DNA of 50,207 nt from Candidatus Omnitrophota bacterium (GTDB taxonomy: Bacteria > Omnitrophota > Gorgyraeia > Aquiviventales > Aquiviventaceae), in the NCBI GenBank assembly GCA_023247215.1, contig JAHFGX010000005.1:1-50207 (forward strand), in the 5' to 3' direction. The translations under genes and the position numbers were made by a program. Shown here one piece after another: positions 36,727 through 45,068 of this stretch. The notes under the pieces were generated by a model that saw only the letters and a program-made list of their open reading frames with translations, searched no databases and was not told where the DNA came from. Position 1 is the first letter of the stretch, and every line of letters begins with the position of its first letter.

Positions 36727-38534
36727 GTCTCGATCTCGCATCGCCCGTGGCGGACGTGATATTCAAACTCCGGACGGAACTTGGTGATATAGCTCTGGAT
36801 CGGCCAGGCCGCGGCGTCGGCGAACACGCAGATGGTCTTTCCTTCCATGTTGCCTGCCACGGTCAGCAGGTAGTCCAGGTCCTCCTGGCGCCCGTGCCCG
36901 TCGGCGATGCGGCTCACCACCTTGTGCAGCCAGCCGGTGCCTTCCCGGCAGGGCGAGCATTGGCCGCACGACTCGTGCGCGAAGAACTTGGAGGCATACC
37001 ACAGCGCCTTGACCATGCAGGTCGCGTCGTCCATGACGATCACGCCGGCCGAGCCGGCCATCGTCCCGGCCTCGAGCAGCGAGTCGAAATCCATCGGCAC
37101 GTCAATCTCGTCCGCCCGCAGGATCTTGGCCGAAATCCCGCCCGGCACCACGGCCTTGAGGGCGCGCCCGCCGGGGATGCCGCCCGCGTGGTCGAAGATC
37201 AGTTGGCGCAACGTGACCCCGTGCGAGGCTTCGTACAACCCCGGGCGGTTCACGTGGCCGCTGAGGCTGAACAGGCGCGTGCCGCCGGTGCGCCCGAAGC
37301 CCAGCTTCGCGAACCATTCCCCGCCCTTGCGCAGCAGCGCCGGCACGCAGGCGAGCGTCTCGACGTTGTTGATCACCGTCGGGCAGCCGAACAACCCTTT
37401 GATGGCGGGAAACGGCGGCTTCAGGCGCGGGAAGCCTTTCTTGCCTTCCAGCGATTCCAGGAGCGCGGTCTCTTCGCCGCAGATGTACGCGCCGGCCCCG
37501 CGGTGCACCACGATCTCGAAGTCGAAGGCGCTGTTGAAAATCTTCTTGCCGAGAAAGCCGTATTCGGCCGCCTCGCGGATGGCCTGCTGCAGGATCTGCG
37601 CCGACCGCACGTATTCGCCGCGCAGGTAGATGTAGGCCTTGCGGCAGCCGGTGGCGTAGCCGGCGATGATCATGCCCTCCAGCAGCCGGTGCGGGTCCCG
37701 CTCCACCAGATAGCGGTCCTTGAACGTCCCCGGCTCGCCCTCATCGGCGTTCACGACCAGGAACTTGGGCTGCGTCGTGTCCTTCGGGATAAACGCCCAC
37801 TTTTTCCCCGTGGGGAAGCCCGCCCCGCCCAGGCCGCGAAGATTCGCTTTCGTCACTTCGGCGATCACCTGGTCCGGCGTCAGCTCGGTGACCGCCTTGC
37901 GGGCCATCTGGTAGCCGTCATCGCGGACATAGGTGGCGATCTGTTCGGAGCCCGGCGTGGTGAAGCGGGCGGACAGCACCGGTTCGTTCAAGCCCGGCGC
38001 CCCGCGGAACGCCAAGGGGGCTGGGCTGAGCTGATCCGGATGGGCCACCGCCTGCTCGACAATCTCCGGCGTCAACGGGCCGACATAGGTGTCGTTGACC
38101 TGCATCATCGGGGCGTGCTCGCACGCGCAGAGGCATTCCACCGTCGAGAGGGTGAACCGACCGTCGGGGGTCGTCTGGCCCGGCGCAATGCCCAGCTTCT
38201 TCGAGAGGGCGGCCAGGCTGTGCTCCCCGCCGCGCAGCATGCAGGAGACATTCGCGCAGACCTGCAGGTGATAGGTCCCGACCGGCTGGCGATGATAGAG
38301 CGTGTAGAAGGTCACTACTTCGTGCACGTGCGCCACGGAGATGCCGAGCAAATCCGCCACCCAAGCTTCCGCGTCCATCGAGACGAAGCCCAGGCGCTGC
38401 TGCACCAGATGCAAGACCGAGAGGATGGCGGCTGGCCTGCGCTCATACCGGGCGACGATCTGCTCGGCCTCCGGCCGCAGCGGCTCAAGCGTCGAAGCCG
38501 AGGGAAGGGTGGCGGTGGAGGACATGGGCGTCAC
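36723..38534 (-). CDS. nuoEF: Fused NADH-quinone oxidoreductase subunits E and F
   Basis: NuoE part: AAILSVLHLVQQRLGFVS, VCANVSCMLRGGE, TVECLCACEHAPMMQV. NuoF part: RGLGGAGFPTGKKWAF, NADEGEPGTFKDRYL, ESCGQCSPCREGT; one uninterrupted 603-codon frame (GTG start 38534 or ATG 38525). Confidence 0.94.
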   Translation of the reverse strand: MTPMSSTATLPSASTLEPLRPEAEQIVARYERRPAAILSVLHLVQQRLGFVSMDAEAWVADLLGISVAHVHEVVTFYTLYHRQPVGTYHLQVCANVSCMLRGGEHSLAALSKKLGIAPGQTTPDGRFTLSTVECLCACEHAPMMQVNDTYVGPLTPEIVEQAVAHPDQLSPAPLAFRGAPGLNEPVLSARFTTPGSEQIATYVRDDGYQMARKAVTELTPDQVIAEVTKANLRGLGGAGFPTGKKWAFIPKDTTQPKFLVVNADEGEPGTFKDRYLVERDPHRLLEGMIIAGYATGCRKAYIYLRGEYVRSAQILQQAIREAAEYGFLGKKIFNSAFDFEIVVHRGAGAYICGEETALLESLEGKKGFPRLKPPFPAIKGLFGCPTVINNVETLACVPALLRKGGEWFAKLGFGRTGGTRLFSLSGHVNRPGLYEASHGVTLRQLIFDHAGGIPGGRALKAVVPGGISAKILRADEIDVPMDFDSLLEAGTMAGSAGVIVMDDATCMVKALWYASKFFAHESCGQCSPCREGTGWLHKVVSRIADGHGRQEDLDYLLTVAGNMEGKTICVFADAAAWPIQSYITKFRPEFEYHVRHGRCEIET

Positions 38535-39895
38535 CGGTCCAGCTCCCCGCCGATCATGTTGACGGAGCCGAAGGTCGGCACCAGGTCGGCCAGCATGCCG
38601 CCGATGAGCAGATCCGGGAGTGCTGCCATGATGGTGAAGCAGGGCGGCCGCACGCGGACCCGGTAGGGCCGGTCGCTGCCGTCGCTGACCACGTAAAATC
38701 CCAGCTCGCCGTTGGCCCCCTCGACCGGCGCGTACACTTCGCCTTGAGGCGGCCGGATGCCGTGCCCCATCATCACCAGCTTGAAGTGGTGCATGAGGCC
38801 TTCGATGTTGCCGTAGGTATCTTCCTTCGGCGGCAGGACCGCGCGCCGCTCCGGCGCGTTGATGCCGCAGTGGAAGCTCTTGGTGGAGCCGCCCAGCGTC
38901 GGGTCGGTCACCACGTTGACGCGTTTCATCCCGCCGGTCTGTCCGAGCTTGGCCAGGTCCACCATCGCCGCGGCCGGGATGGCCTGCCCTCCCCCATCCA
39001 CCAGGATCGGCCCCGCCGGGATCTGCTTCAGCGCCTGCTCAACGAGGCGCATGCTCTGCTCCATCTCTTCCATGCGCACGAGGTAGCGATCGTAGTTGTC
39101 ACCGGTGGAGCCGAGCGGCACGTCGAACTGCAGGCGGTCGTACACGAAGTAGGGATAGGCCTTCCGCACGTCGTAGTTGACCCCGGAGCCTCGCAGGAAC
39201 GGGCCGGTGATGCCGTAGGAGATCGCCAGCTCCTTGGAGATGACGCCGGTGCCCTGCATCCGATCCACGAAAATGCGGTTGCGGGTGAGCAGCTTGTCGC
39301 ACTCGATGAGCACCCGACGGACTTCCTCGAGGGCCGCGTGCGTGCGCTGCGCGAACCCCTCCGGCAGGTCGGCCTTGACGCCGCCCACGCGCCCGTAGGA
39401 GATGGTCAACCGCGCCCCGGCGACGGCCTCGATCAGCTCCCACAGCACTTCCCGCGCCTTGATCATGTAGAGGAACACCGTGAACGCCCCCAGCTCCATC
39501 GCCGAGGCGCCCACGCAGGTCAGGTGGTCGGTGATGCGGGAAATTTCGCTCAGGATCACGCGGATGTACTGGCAGCGCTCCGGCGCCTCGATGCCCATCA
39601 GCCGCTCGACGGCCCAGCAGTAGCCGAAATTATTGATCAGGGGGGAGACGTAGTTGAGCCGGTCCGTGTAGGGGATGGCGTTGTTGTAGGGCCCCAGCTC
39701 GCACATCTTCTCGAAGCCGCGGTGCAGGTAGCCGATTTCCACGTCGGTGGCCAGGAGGCGCTCGCCGTCCAGCTCCGCCGTGATCTGGATGATGCCGTGC
39801 ATCGCCGGGTGCGACGGCCCGATGTTCAAAAACATGTGCCGCGTCTCCGTCGAGCGGGTGTGCGGTTCAAGCGGCAGGACGTGGGTGTCGCTCAT
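38531..39895 (-). CDS. nuoD: NADH-quinone oxidoreductase subunit D
   Basis: LNIGPSHPAMHGIIQI, DVEIGYLHRGFEKMCE, GEVYAPVEGANGELGFYVVSDGSDRPYRVRVRPPCF. Confidence 0.96.
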   Translation of the reverse strand: MSDTHVLPLEPHTRSTETRHMFLNIGPSHPAMHGIIQITAELDGERLLATDVEIGYLHRGFEKMCELGPYNNAIPYTDRLNYVSPLINNFGYCWAVERLMGIEAPERCQYIRVILSEISRITDHLTCVGASAMELGAFTVFLYMIKAREVLWELIEAVAGARLTISYGRVGGVKADLPEGFAQRTHAALEEVRRVLIECDKLLTRNRIFVDRMQGTGVISKELAISYGITGPFLRGSGVNYDVRKAYPYFVYDRLQFDVPLGSTGDNYDRYLVRMEEMEQSMRLVEQALKQIPAGPILVDGGGQAIPAAAMVDLAKLGQTGGMKRVNVVTDPTLGGSTKSFHCGINAPERRAVLPPKEDTYGNIEGLMHHFKLVMMGHGIRPPQGEVYAPVEGANGELGFYVVSDGSDRPYRVRVRPPCFTIMAALPDLLIGGMLADLVPTFGSVNMIGGELDR

Positions 39896-39901
39896 CAGGG
39901 G

Positions 39902-40483
39902 CTAGTTGACCGGGCCGATCAGCGGCTGGCGCTTGTTGACGGGGTAGTCCTTGCGGAGCGGGTGCCCTTCAAACGGCTCATACATGAGGATCCGCTTCAG
40001 GTTCGGGTGGCCGGCAAAGCGCACGCCGTACATGTCCCACACTTCGCGCTCGAACCAGTTCGCGGCGCGCCACAGGCCGGTGACGGAGTCCACCACCGCG
40101 TCCTGCGCGGTGACCGGCACTTTGAGGCGCAGGCGGTGGCCGTGCGTCAGCGACGAGAAATGATAGACCACCTCGAAGCGGAACTCGTTCGGCACGCCCC
40201 GCTCCCACATCTCGGCGGTCGGCGCCGGCTTCATGAAGTACGGCAGCGGCGAGGGCGTTGTGAGCGTCGGCGCGCTGCCCTGGAACGAGCCGAAGGAGAG
40301 GTAATCCACGCAGCCCAGGTCCATCAGGAACTCACAGGCCAATTCCGGCGCGTCCCGCAGGGCGGCGCACACCTCCAGCAGCCCCTCGCGCTTGAGGACC
40401 ACCGTCTGGTCTCCCCGGTAGGCATGGGACGCGATCACCCAGTGAGGAAACCGCTCGTGAACCACTCGCGTGACGTCGGACAT
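39902..40483 (-). CDS. nuoC: NADH-quinone oxidoreductase subunit C
   Basis: WFEREVWDMYGVRFAGHPNLKRILMYEPFEGHPLRKDYPV. Confidence 0.95.
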   Translation of the reverse strand: MSDVTRVVHERFPHWVIASHAYRGDQTVVLKREGLLEVCAALRDAPELACEFLMDLGCVDYLSFGSFQGSAPTLTTPSPLPYFMKPAPTAEMWERGVPNEFRFEVVYHFSSLTHGHRLRLKVPVTAQDAVVDSVTGLWRAANWFEREVWDMYGVRFAGHPNLKRILMYEPFEGHPLRKDYPVNKRQPLIGPVN

Positions 40484-40502
40484 GGCTGTGTGTGGTTGTG
40501 AC

Positions 40503-41048
40503 TTACAGGTGGGCTCCTGGCTGGTGCAGCACGCGCAATTCCGCCGGGCGCCCTTCCGGCCCGGTGGGCGCGTCGGCCAAGGTGCCCAACTGGATCTTGT
40601 CCTGCAGCTTCATCAAGCCGTCCAGCACGTTCTCAGGACGTGGCGGGCAGCCGGGAATGTAGACATCCACCGGGATGATCGTATCAATCCCCATGACGGT
40701 GGCGTAGTTGTCGTAGAAGCCGCCGGTGCAGGTGCACACCCCGAAGGCCACGGCCCATTTGGGCTCCATCATCTGGTCATAGATCCGCTTCAGGACCGGC
40801 GCCATCTTGTGGCTGATGGTGCCGACGACGAACAGCACGTCCGCCTGGCGCGGGGAGAAGCGCGGGAAGCCGGCGCCGAAGCGGTCCACGTCGTAGTGGG
40901 AGCAGGCGGTGGCCATGTACTCCATGCCGCAGCAGGCGGTCACGAACGGATACTGGAAGATGGAGAACTTGCGCGCCCACCCCAGCGCCGCGTCCAGCTT
41001 GGTGGTCATCCAGTTGAGCTTGCCGGCGTCTGCCGTCCCCTGCCCCAT
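40503..41048 (-). CDS. nuoB: NADH-quinone oxidoreductase subunit B
   Basis: FVTACCGMEYMATACSHYDVDRFGAGFPRFSPRQADVLFVVGTIS, GVCTCTGGFY, DVYIPGCPPRPE. Confidence 0.96.
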   Translation of the reverse strand: MGQGTADAGKLNWMTTKLDAALGWARKFSIFQYPFVTACCGMEYMATACSHYDVDRFGAGFPRFSPRQADVLFVVGTISHKMAPVLKRIYDQMMEPKWAVAFGVCTCTGGFYDNYATVMGIDTIIPVDVYIPGCPPRPENVLDGLMKLQDKIQLGTLADAPTGPEGRPAELRVLHQPGAHL

Positions 41049-41052
41049 GTCC

Positions 41053-41409
41053 CTACTCCCAGTCCAAGGCGCCCTTGCGCCACGCATACGCGAACGCGGC
41101 CACGACGATTCCCAGAAACCACGCCATCTCGAACAGGCCGAACCAGCCCAACTCCCGCAGCACGACCCCCCAAGGGAAGAGGAAGATCAGCTCGACGTCA
41201 AAGACGACGAACAGCATGCCCAGGACGTAAAAATGCACCGGCATCCGCCCGGCCGGCAGGGCGATGGGATCCACGCCGCATTCAAACGGCTGTGATTTCA
41301 CCGGGGTGGGCCGGTGCGGTCCCAGGAACCGGTTGGCCACGAGCATGAAGGTGGCCACCAGCCCCGCGAGCACGGCGAAGAACAGGATGGCGAGGTATTC
41401 GAGTGCCAT
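41053..41409 (-). CDS. nuoA: NADH-quinone oxidoreductase subunit A
   Basis: KSQPFECGVDP, HFYVLGMLFVVFDVELIFLFPWGVVLRELG. Confidence 0.95.
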   Translation of the reverse strand: MALEYLAILFFAVLAGLVATFMLVANRFLGPHRPTPVKSQPFECGVDPIALPAGRMPVHFYVLGMLFVVFDVELIFLFPWGVVLRELGWFGLFEMAWFLGIVVAAFAYAWRKGALDWE

Positions 41410-41422
41410 GGGGAAACCTGAC

Positions 41423-41478
41423 TTTGTGATTTATTTCACAAACTCGTCTATCTTAACACCGTCGGCTCGTCCTGTCTA
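41423..41478 (-). promoter_or_regulatory. nuoA promoter (TAGACA-N17-TAAGAT) with downstream Rex/CRP-like palindrome
   Basis: Minus strand TAGACA (41473-41478), 17-nt spacer, TAAGAT (41450-41455), then palindrome 41423-41442, identical on the + strand to the nuoJ operator. Confidence 0.72.
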
Positions 41479-41496
41479 CCTCTTTCCCTCTTGGGG

Positions 41497-41549
41497 CGGT
41501 GGGGCGCCCGCCTCCGCGTCACCCGTGGCCCCTCGTGGGCTTCCCACCG
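41497..41549. repeat. Intergenic palindromic element
   Basis: Outer inverted repeat CGGTGGG/CCCACCG, inner hairpin GTGGG-CTT-CCCAC; shares GGGCGCCCGCCTCCG(G)CGTCACCCG with the 44984-45057 element. Confidence 0.5.
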
Positions 41550-41568
41550 TGTGTTATACTAAACTATT

Positions 41569-43353
41569 ATGTCGTCGAGCAACGCGTCCACGCCATCTCC
41601 GTCGAGCACGGGCCCAGGGCCGACCAGCCTGCAGCGGTTCCTCCGCTACGTGACCCCGTACCGGGGGGTCATCATCGCCGCTGTCGCCTGCGGGGTGGTG
41701 CGCTACCTCATCCCCCTGCTCATGCCCTGGACGCTCAAGCTGCTGGTGGACGACTTCTTGGTCCCGGGCAGCGCGCGCCCGCACGCAGAGCTCCACTGGC
41801 TCATGGCCGGCCTTTGCGCCGCCTACGCGCTCTACGCCGTCACGAGCTATTACCGTTCGTATCTGTCCGGCTTGGCCGGCCACCGCATCATTTTCGACCT
41901 GCGCCAGGAGCTGTACCTCCACGTCCAGCGCATGAGCCTGAGCTTCTTCGACCGGCAGCAGATCGGCGCGGTGGTCGCCCGCATGACGGGAGACATCGCC
42001 TCGGCGCAGAACTTCGTCGGCTCGGCGCTGGTGAACACGGCAATGGACCTCTCCTGCGTCATCGTGATCATCGCGCTGCTGTTCGCCGCCCACTGGAAGC
42101 TGGCCCTGGTCTCGCTGGCCGTCCTCCCCTTCTATGCCGTCATCAGCGGCGTCCTGACCAAGCGGATCCGCCTCAAGAGCCGGGACATCCACCACCAGCT
42201 TCAGGAGATCTCCGGCGACCTGCACGAGCAGTTCGCGGCCATCTCCACGATCCAATCCTTCACCCATGAAGAAACGGAGGCGCGGGAATTCAAGGCGCAA
42301 AGCCACCGCTATTTCGACACGGTGATGGAGAGCGTCACCCTGCAATCCATCGCCCTGGGCGCCACCGGGTTCCTGACGGCGCTGGGCCCGATCCTCGTCT
42401 TGTGGTTCGGCGCCGTGGAGGTGTGGCGCGGGCAGCTCTCGGTGGGAACCCTGATGGCGTTTTACGCCTACCTGGGGATGCTCTACCAGCCGATCCAGCG
42501 GCTCACCGAGCTGAACCTGATCCTGACGAACAGCCTCGCCGCCATGGACCGCATCTTCGAGGTGTTCACCATCTACCCGGACGTGCAGGACCGGCCCGGC
42601 GCCGCCGCCGTCTCCCGCGCCCGCGGCGAGATCGTCTTTGAGCGCGTGGCTTTTCAGTATGAGGGGCGCGAGCCGATCCTCACGGACTTTTCCCTGCGCA
42701 TCCCGTCCGGCACCACCGTCGCGCTCGTCGGGCCCAGCGGCGCGGGTAAATCGACCTTGGTGAAGCTGCTGGCCCGGTTCTACGACGTGAACGGCGGGCG
42801 GATCACCCTGGACGGGGCTGACCTGCGCGACATCCGGTTGAAGTCGCTGCGGCAGCAGATCGCCATCGTGACGCAGGACCCCATCCTCTTCAGCGGGACG
42901 ATCGCCGAGAACCTGCGCTACGGCAACCCGCAGGCCACCGACGAGGAGCTGCGGCAGGCGGCCCGCGAGGCATTCTGCGACACGTTCATCGGGCAGATGC
43001 CGAAGGGCTATGAGACCGAGGTGGGAGAGCGCGGGGTCAAGCTGTCCGGCGGGCAAAAACAGCGGCTGGCCATCGCGCGGGCGTTTCTGAAGGGCGCGCC
43101 CATCGTGATCCTGGATGAGCCGACCTCCGCCCTGGACGCCGAATCAGAAACGCTGATCAAGCAGGCGCTCATCCGCCTGCTGCAGGGCCGCACCGCGCTG
43201 ATCATCGCGCACCGGCTCTCGACCATCGAGCACGCGGACCAGGTGGTGGCGATCGAAGGCGGGCGCATCGTCGAGCAGGGCCGGCACGAGGAGCTGCTCG
43301 CCAAGCCGCACGGCCTCTATCGCCGTTACGCCAGCCAGCAGATCCTCCGATGA
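41569..43353 (+). CDS. ABC transporter, fused permease/ATP-binding (MsbA-like exporter)
   Basis: VALVGPSGAGKSTLVKLLARFYD Walker A, VKLSGGQKQRLAIARAFLKGAPIVILDEPTSALD signature/Walker B, IAHRLSTIEHADQVV. Confidence 0.95.
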   Translation: MSSSNASTPSPSSTGPGPTSLQRFLRYVTPYRGVIIAAVACGVVRYLIPLLMPWTLKLLVDDFLVPGSARPHAELHWLMAGLCAAYALYAVTSYYRSYLSGLAGHRIIFDLRQELYLHVQRMSLSFFDRQQIGAVVARMTGDIASAQNFVGSALVNTAMDLSCVIVIIALLFAAHWKLALVSLAVLPFYAVISGVLTKRIRLKSRDIHHQLQEISGDLHEQFAAISTIQSFTHEETEAREFKAQSHRYFDTVMESVTLQSIALGATGFLTALGPILVLWFGAVEVWRGQLSVGTLMAFYAYLGMLYQPIQRLTELNLILTNSLAAMDRIFEVFTIYPDVQDRPGAAAVSRARGEIVFERVAFQYEGREPILTDFSLRIPSGTTVALVGPSGAGKSTLVKLLARFYDVNGGRITLDGADLRDIRLKSLRQQIAIVTQDPILFSGTIAENLRYGNPQATDEELRQAAREAFCDTFIGQMPKGYETEVGERGVKLSGGQKQRLAIARAFLKGAPIVILDEPTSALDAESETLIKQALIRLLQGRTALIIAHRLSTIEHADQVVAIEGGRIVEQGRHEELLAKPHGLYRRYASQQILR

Positions 43354-43373
43354 TCGGCTTGGGCAGCGCTATG

Positions 43374-43410
43374 AGGTGTCAGACACTTTTTGAAAAAGTG
43401 TCTGACACCT
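43374..43410. repeat. Perfect 18-bp inverted repeat with 1-nt centre between convergent genes
   Basis: AGGTGTCAGACACTTTTT-G-AAAAAGTGTCTGACACCT. Confidence 0.85.
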
Positions 43411-44554
43411 AATAGCGGGGGAGTTCCGGGTCCACCTCGGCCGCCCACGCGTCAATCCCGCCGTGCAGGTGCTTCAGCTTCTTGAATCCGAACCGCTCCA
43501 GGATCTTCACCGCCTGCTGGCTGCGCGGCCCGTGGTGGCAATGGACCAGGATGGTGTCCGCCGTGTCCAGCTCGTTGGCTCGCAGCGGCAGCTCCGACAG
43601 CGGGATGAGCTTGGAGCCCTCCAAGTGCACGATCTCGTACTCATGCGGCTCGCGCACGTCGAGGATCACGACCTTCGGGTTGTGCTCCAGCAGCGCCTTC
43701 GCTTCTTCCGGGTTGACGTCGTACTGCCCGGCTGAGGCCTCCGGCTCGTGGCCGCGGATGCCGCAGAACTGCTCGTAATCAATCAGCGTGGTGATCGTGG
43801 GCTGATCTCCGCAGACCGGGCAGCCCAGATCGCGCCGCAGCTTGACCTCGCGAAACGTCATCTTCAGCGCGTTGTAGAGCAGCAGCCGCCCGATGAGCGG
43901 CTCGCCCTGCCCGATGATCAGCTTGATCGCCTCCGTCGCCTGGATCACCCCGATGATGCCGGGCAGCACGCCCAGCACCCCGCCCTCGGCGCAGCTCGGC
44001 ACCATGCCCGGCGGCGGCGGCTCAGGATAGAGGCAGCGGTAGCACGGCCCCTTGAACGGATAGAACACCGTCGCCTGCCCGTCGAACCGGAAGATGGAGC
44101 CGTAGATGTTCGGCTTACGCAGGAAGACGCAGGCGTCGTTGACCAGGTAGCGCGTGACGAAATTGTCGGTGCCGTCAATGACCACGTCGTAGGGCTTGAT
44201 CAGCTCCATCACGTGCTCGCTGGTCAGCCGCAGATTAAAGGTCTTGACGACGACGTCGGGATTGACGGCGTGGATGCGCTCTTTGGCTGACTCCACCTTG
44301 AGCCGCCCGACGTCCTCGGTGCGGTGGATGATCTGCCGCTGGAGATTGGTGAAGTCCACCACGTCGAAGTCCACGATCCCCAGCTCCCCGACCCCGGCCG
44401 CCGCCAGGTAGAGCCCCAGCGGCGAGCCCAAGCCGCCGGCGCCGATCAAGAGGATCTTGGCCTGGACCAGCTTCTCCTGCCCCTCCACCCCCACCTCCGG
44501 CATGATCAGGTGCCGGCTGTACCGCAAGATCTGCTCTTTCGTCAGGGTCGCCAT
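43409..44554 (-). CDS. MoeB/ThiF-type E1-like adenylyltransferase with C-terminal rhodanese domain
   Basis: RYSRHLIMPEVGVEGQEKL, LIGAGGLGSPLGLYLAAAGVG, GTDNFVTRYLVNDAC, rhodanese VVILDVREPHEYEIVHLEGSKLIPL...ILVHCHHGPRSQQAV. Confidence 0.93.
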   Translation of the reverse strand: MATLTKEQILRYSRHLIMPEVGVEGQEKLVQAKILLIGAGGLGSPLGLYLAAAGVGELGIVDFDVVDFTNLQRQIIHRTEDVGRLKVESAKERIHAVNPDVVVKTFNLRLTSEHVMELIKPYDVVIDGTDNFVTRYLVNDACVFLRKPNIYGSIFRFDGQATVFYPFKGPCYRCLYPEPPPPGMVPSCAEGGVLGVLPGIIGVIQATEAIKLIIGQGEPLIGRLLLYNALKMTFREVKLRRDLGCPVCGDQPTITTLIDYEQFCGIRGHEPEASAGQYDVNPEEAKALLEHNPKVVILDVREPHEYEIVHLEGSKLIPLSELPLRANELDTADTILVHCHHGPRSQQAVKILERFGFKKLKHLHGGIDAWAAEVDPELPRY

Positions 44555-44566
44555 CGGTTCCTCACG

Positions 44567-44980
44567 TTAAAATGTTAAGACGCGGTCCGCCGTGGCGACG
44601 TCCTCCAGCAAGAAGGCTGGGAGGCCGCGCACGTCGTCAATCTCCGCGATGAGCTGCTCGCGCTTCAGGCCGCTCAAGCTGAGCGAGGAGCTGCAGGCAT
44701 AGAGCTTCACGTCGCCGGAGGCCTTGATCTGGCTCAGCAGCTTCTGCAAATCCGTTAGGTCGTGCTTCTTCAGCCGCTCCAGCATCGCGGCCTCCTGCCC
44801 CTGGTACTCCGGGCTCCACGTCCACTGCTTCATCCCGTCCTGCGTCACGCGGAAGAGCGAGGCGTCGCGGAACAGCACGCTCGTCTTGATCTCCGAGTGC
44901 ACCGACGCCAGGAGCAGTGTCAGCACCTGGATGAAGTTGTTGGTGGTGCCTCCAGAGACGATCACGGCTAGTGATTTCAT
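44567..44980 (-). CDS. DsrE/DsrF-like family protein
   Basis: MKSLAVIVSGGTTNNFIQVLTLLLASVHSEIKTSVLFRDASLFRV...KLYACSSSLSLSGLKREQLIAEIDDVRGLPAFLLED. Confidence 0.75.
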   Translation of the reverse strand: MKSLAVIVSGGTTNNFIQVLTLLLASVHSEIKTSVLFRDASLFRVTQDGMKQWTWSPEYQGQEAAMLERLKKHDLTDLQKLLSQIKASGDVKLYACSSSLSLSGLKREQLIAEIDDVRGLPAFLLEDVATADRVLTF

Positions 44981-44983
44981 CGC

Positions 44984-45057
44984 TTGGCGGGTCCTGCCGC
45001 CTGCGGCAGCCCGTCGGCTTCGCTCGCCGGGCGCCCGCCTCCGGCGTCACCCGCCAA
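44984..45057. repeat. Compound palindromic intergenic element ending 3 nt from the dsrE-like start codon
   Basis: Outer 9-bp TTGGCGGGT/ACCCGCCAA, inner CTGCCG-CCTG-CGGCAG and further GC hairpins. Confidence 0.55.
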
Positions 45058-45068
45058 ACCCATCTTCG

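Noticed and set aside
43374-43410. Interpretation as an ordinary rho-independent terminator
   Set aside because: The T and A tracts are inside the stem, with no T tract following it on either strand; bidirectional termination remains possible but is not supported by a canonical signature
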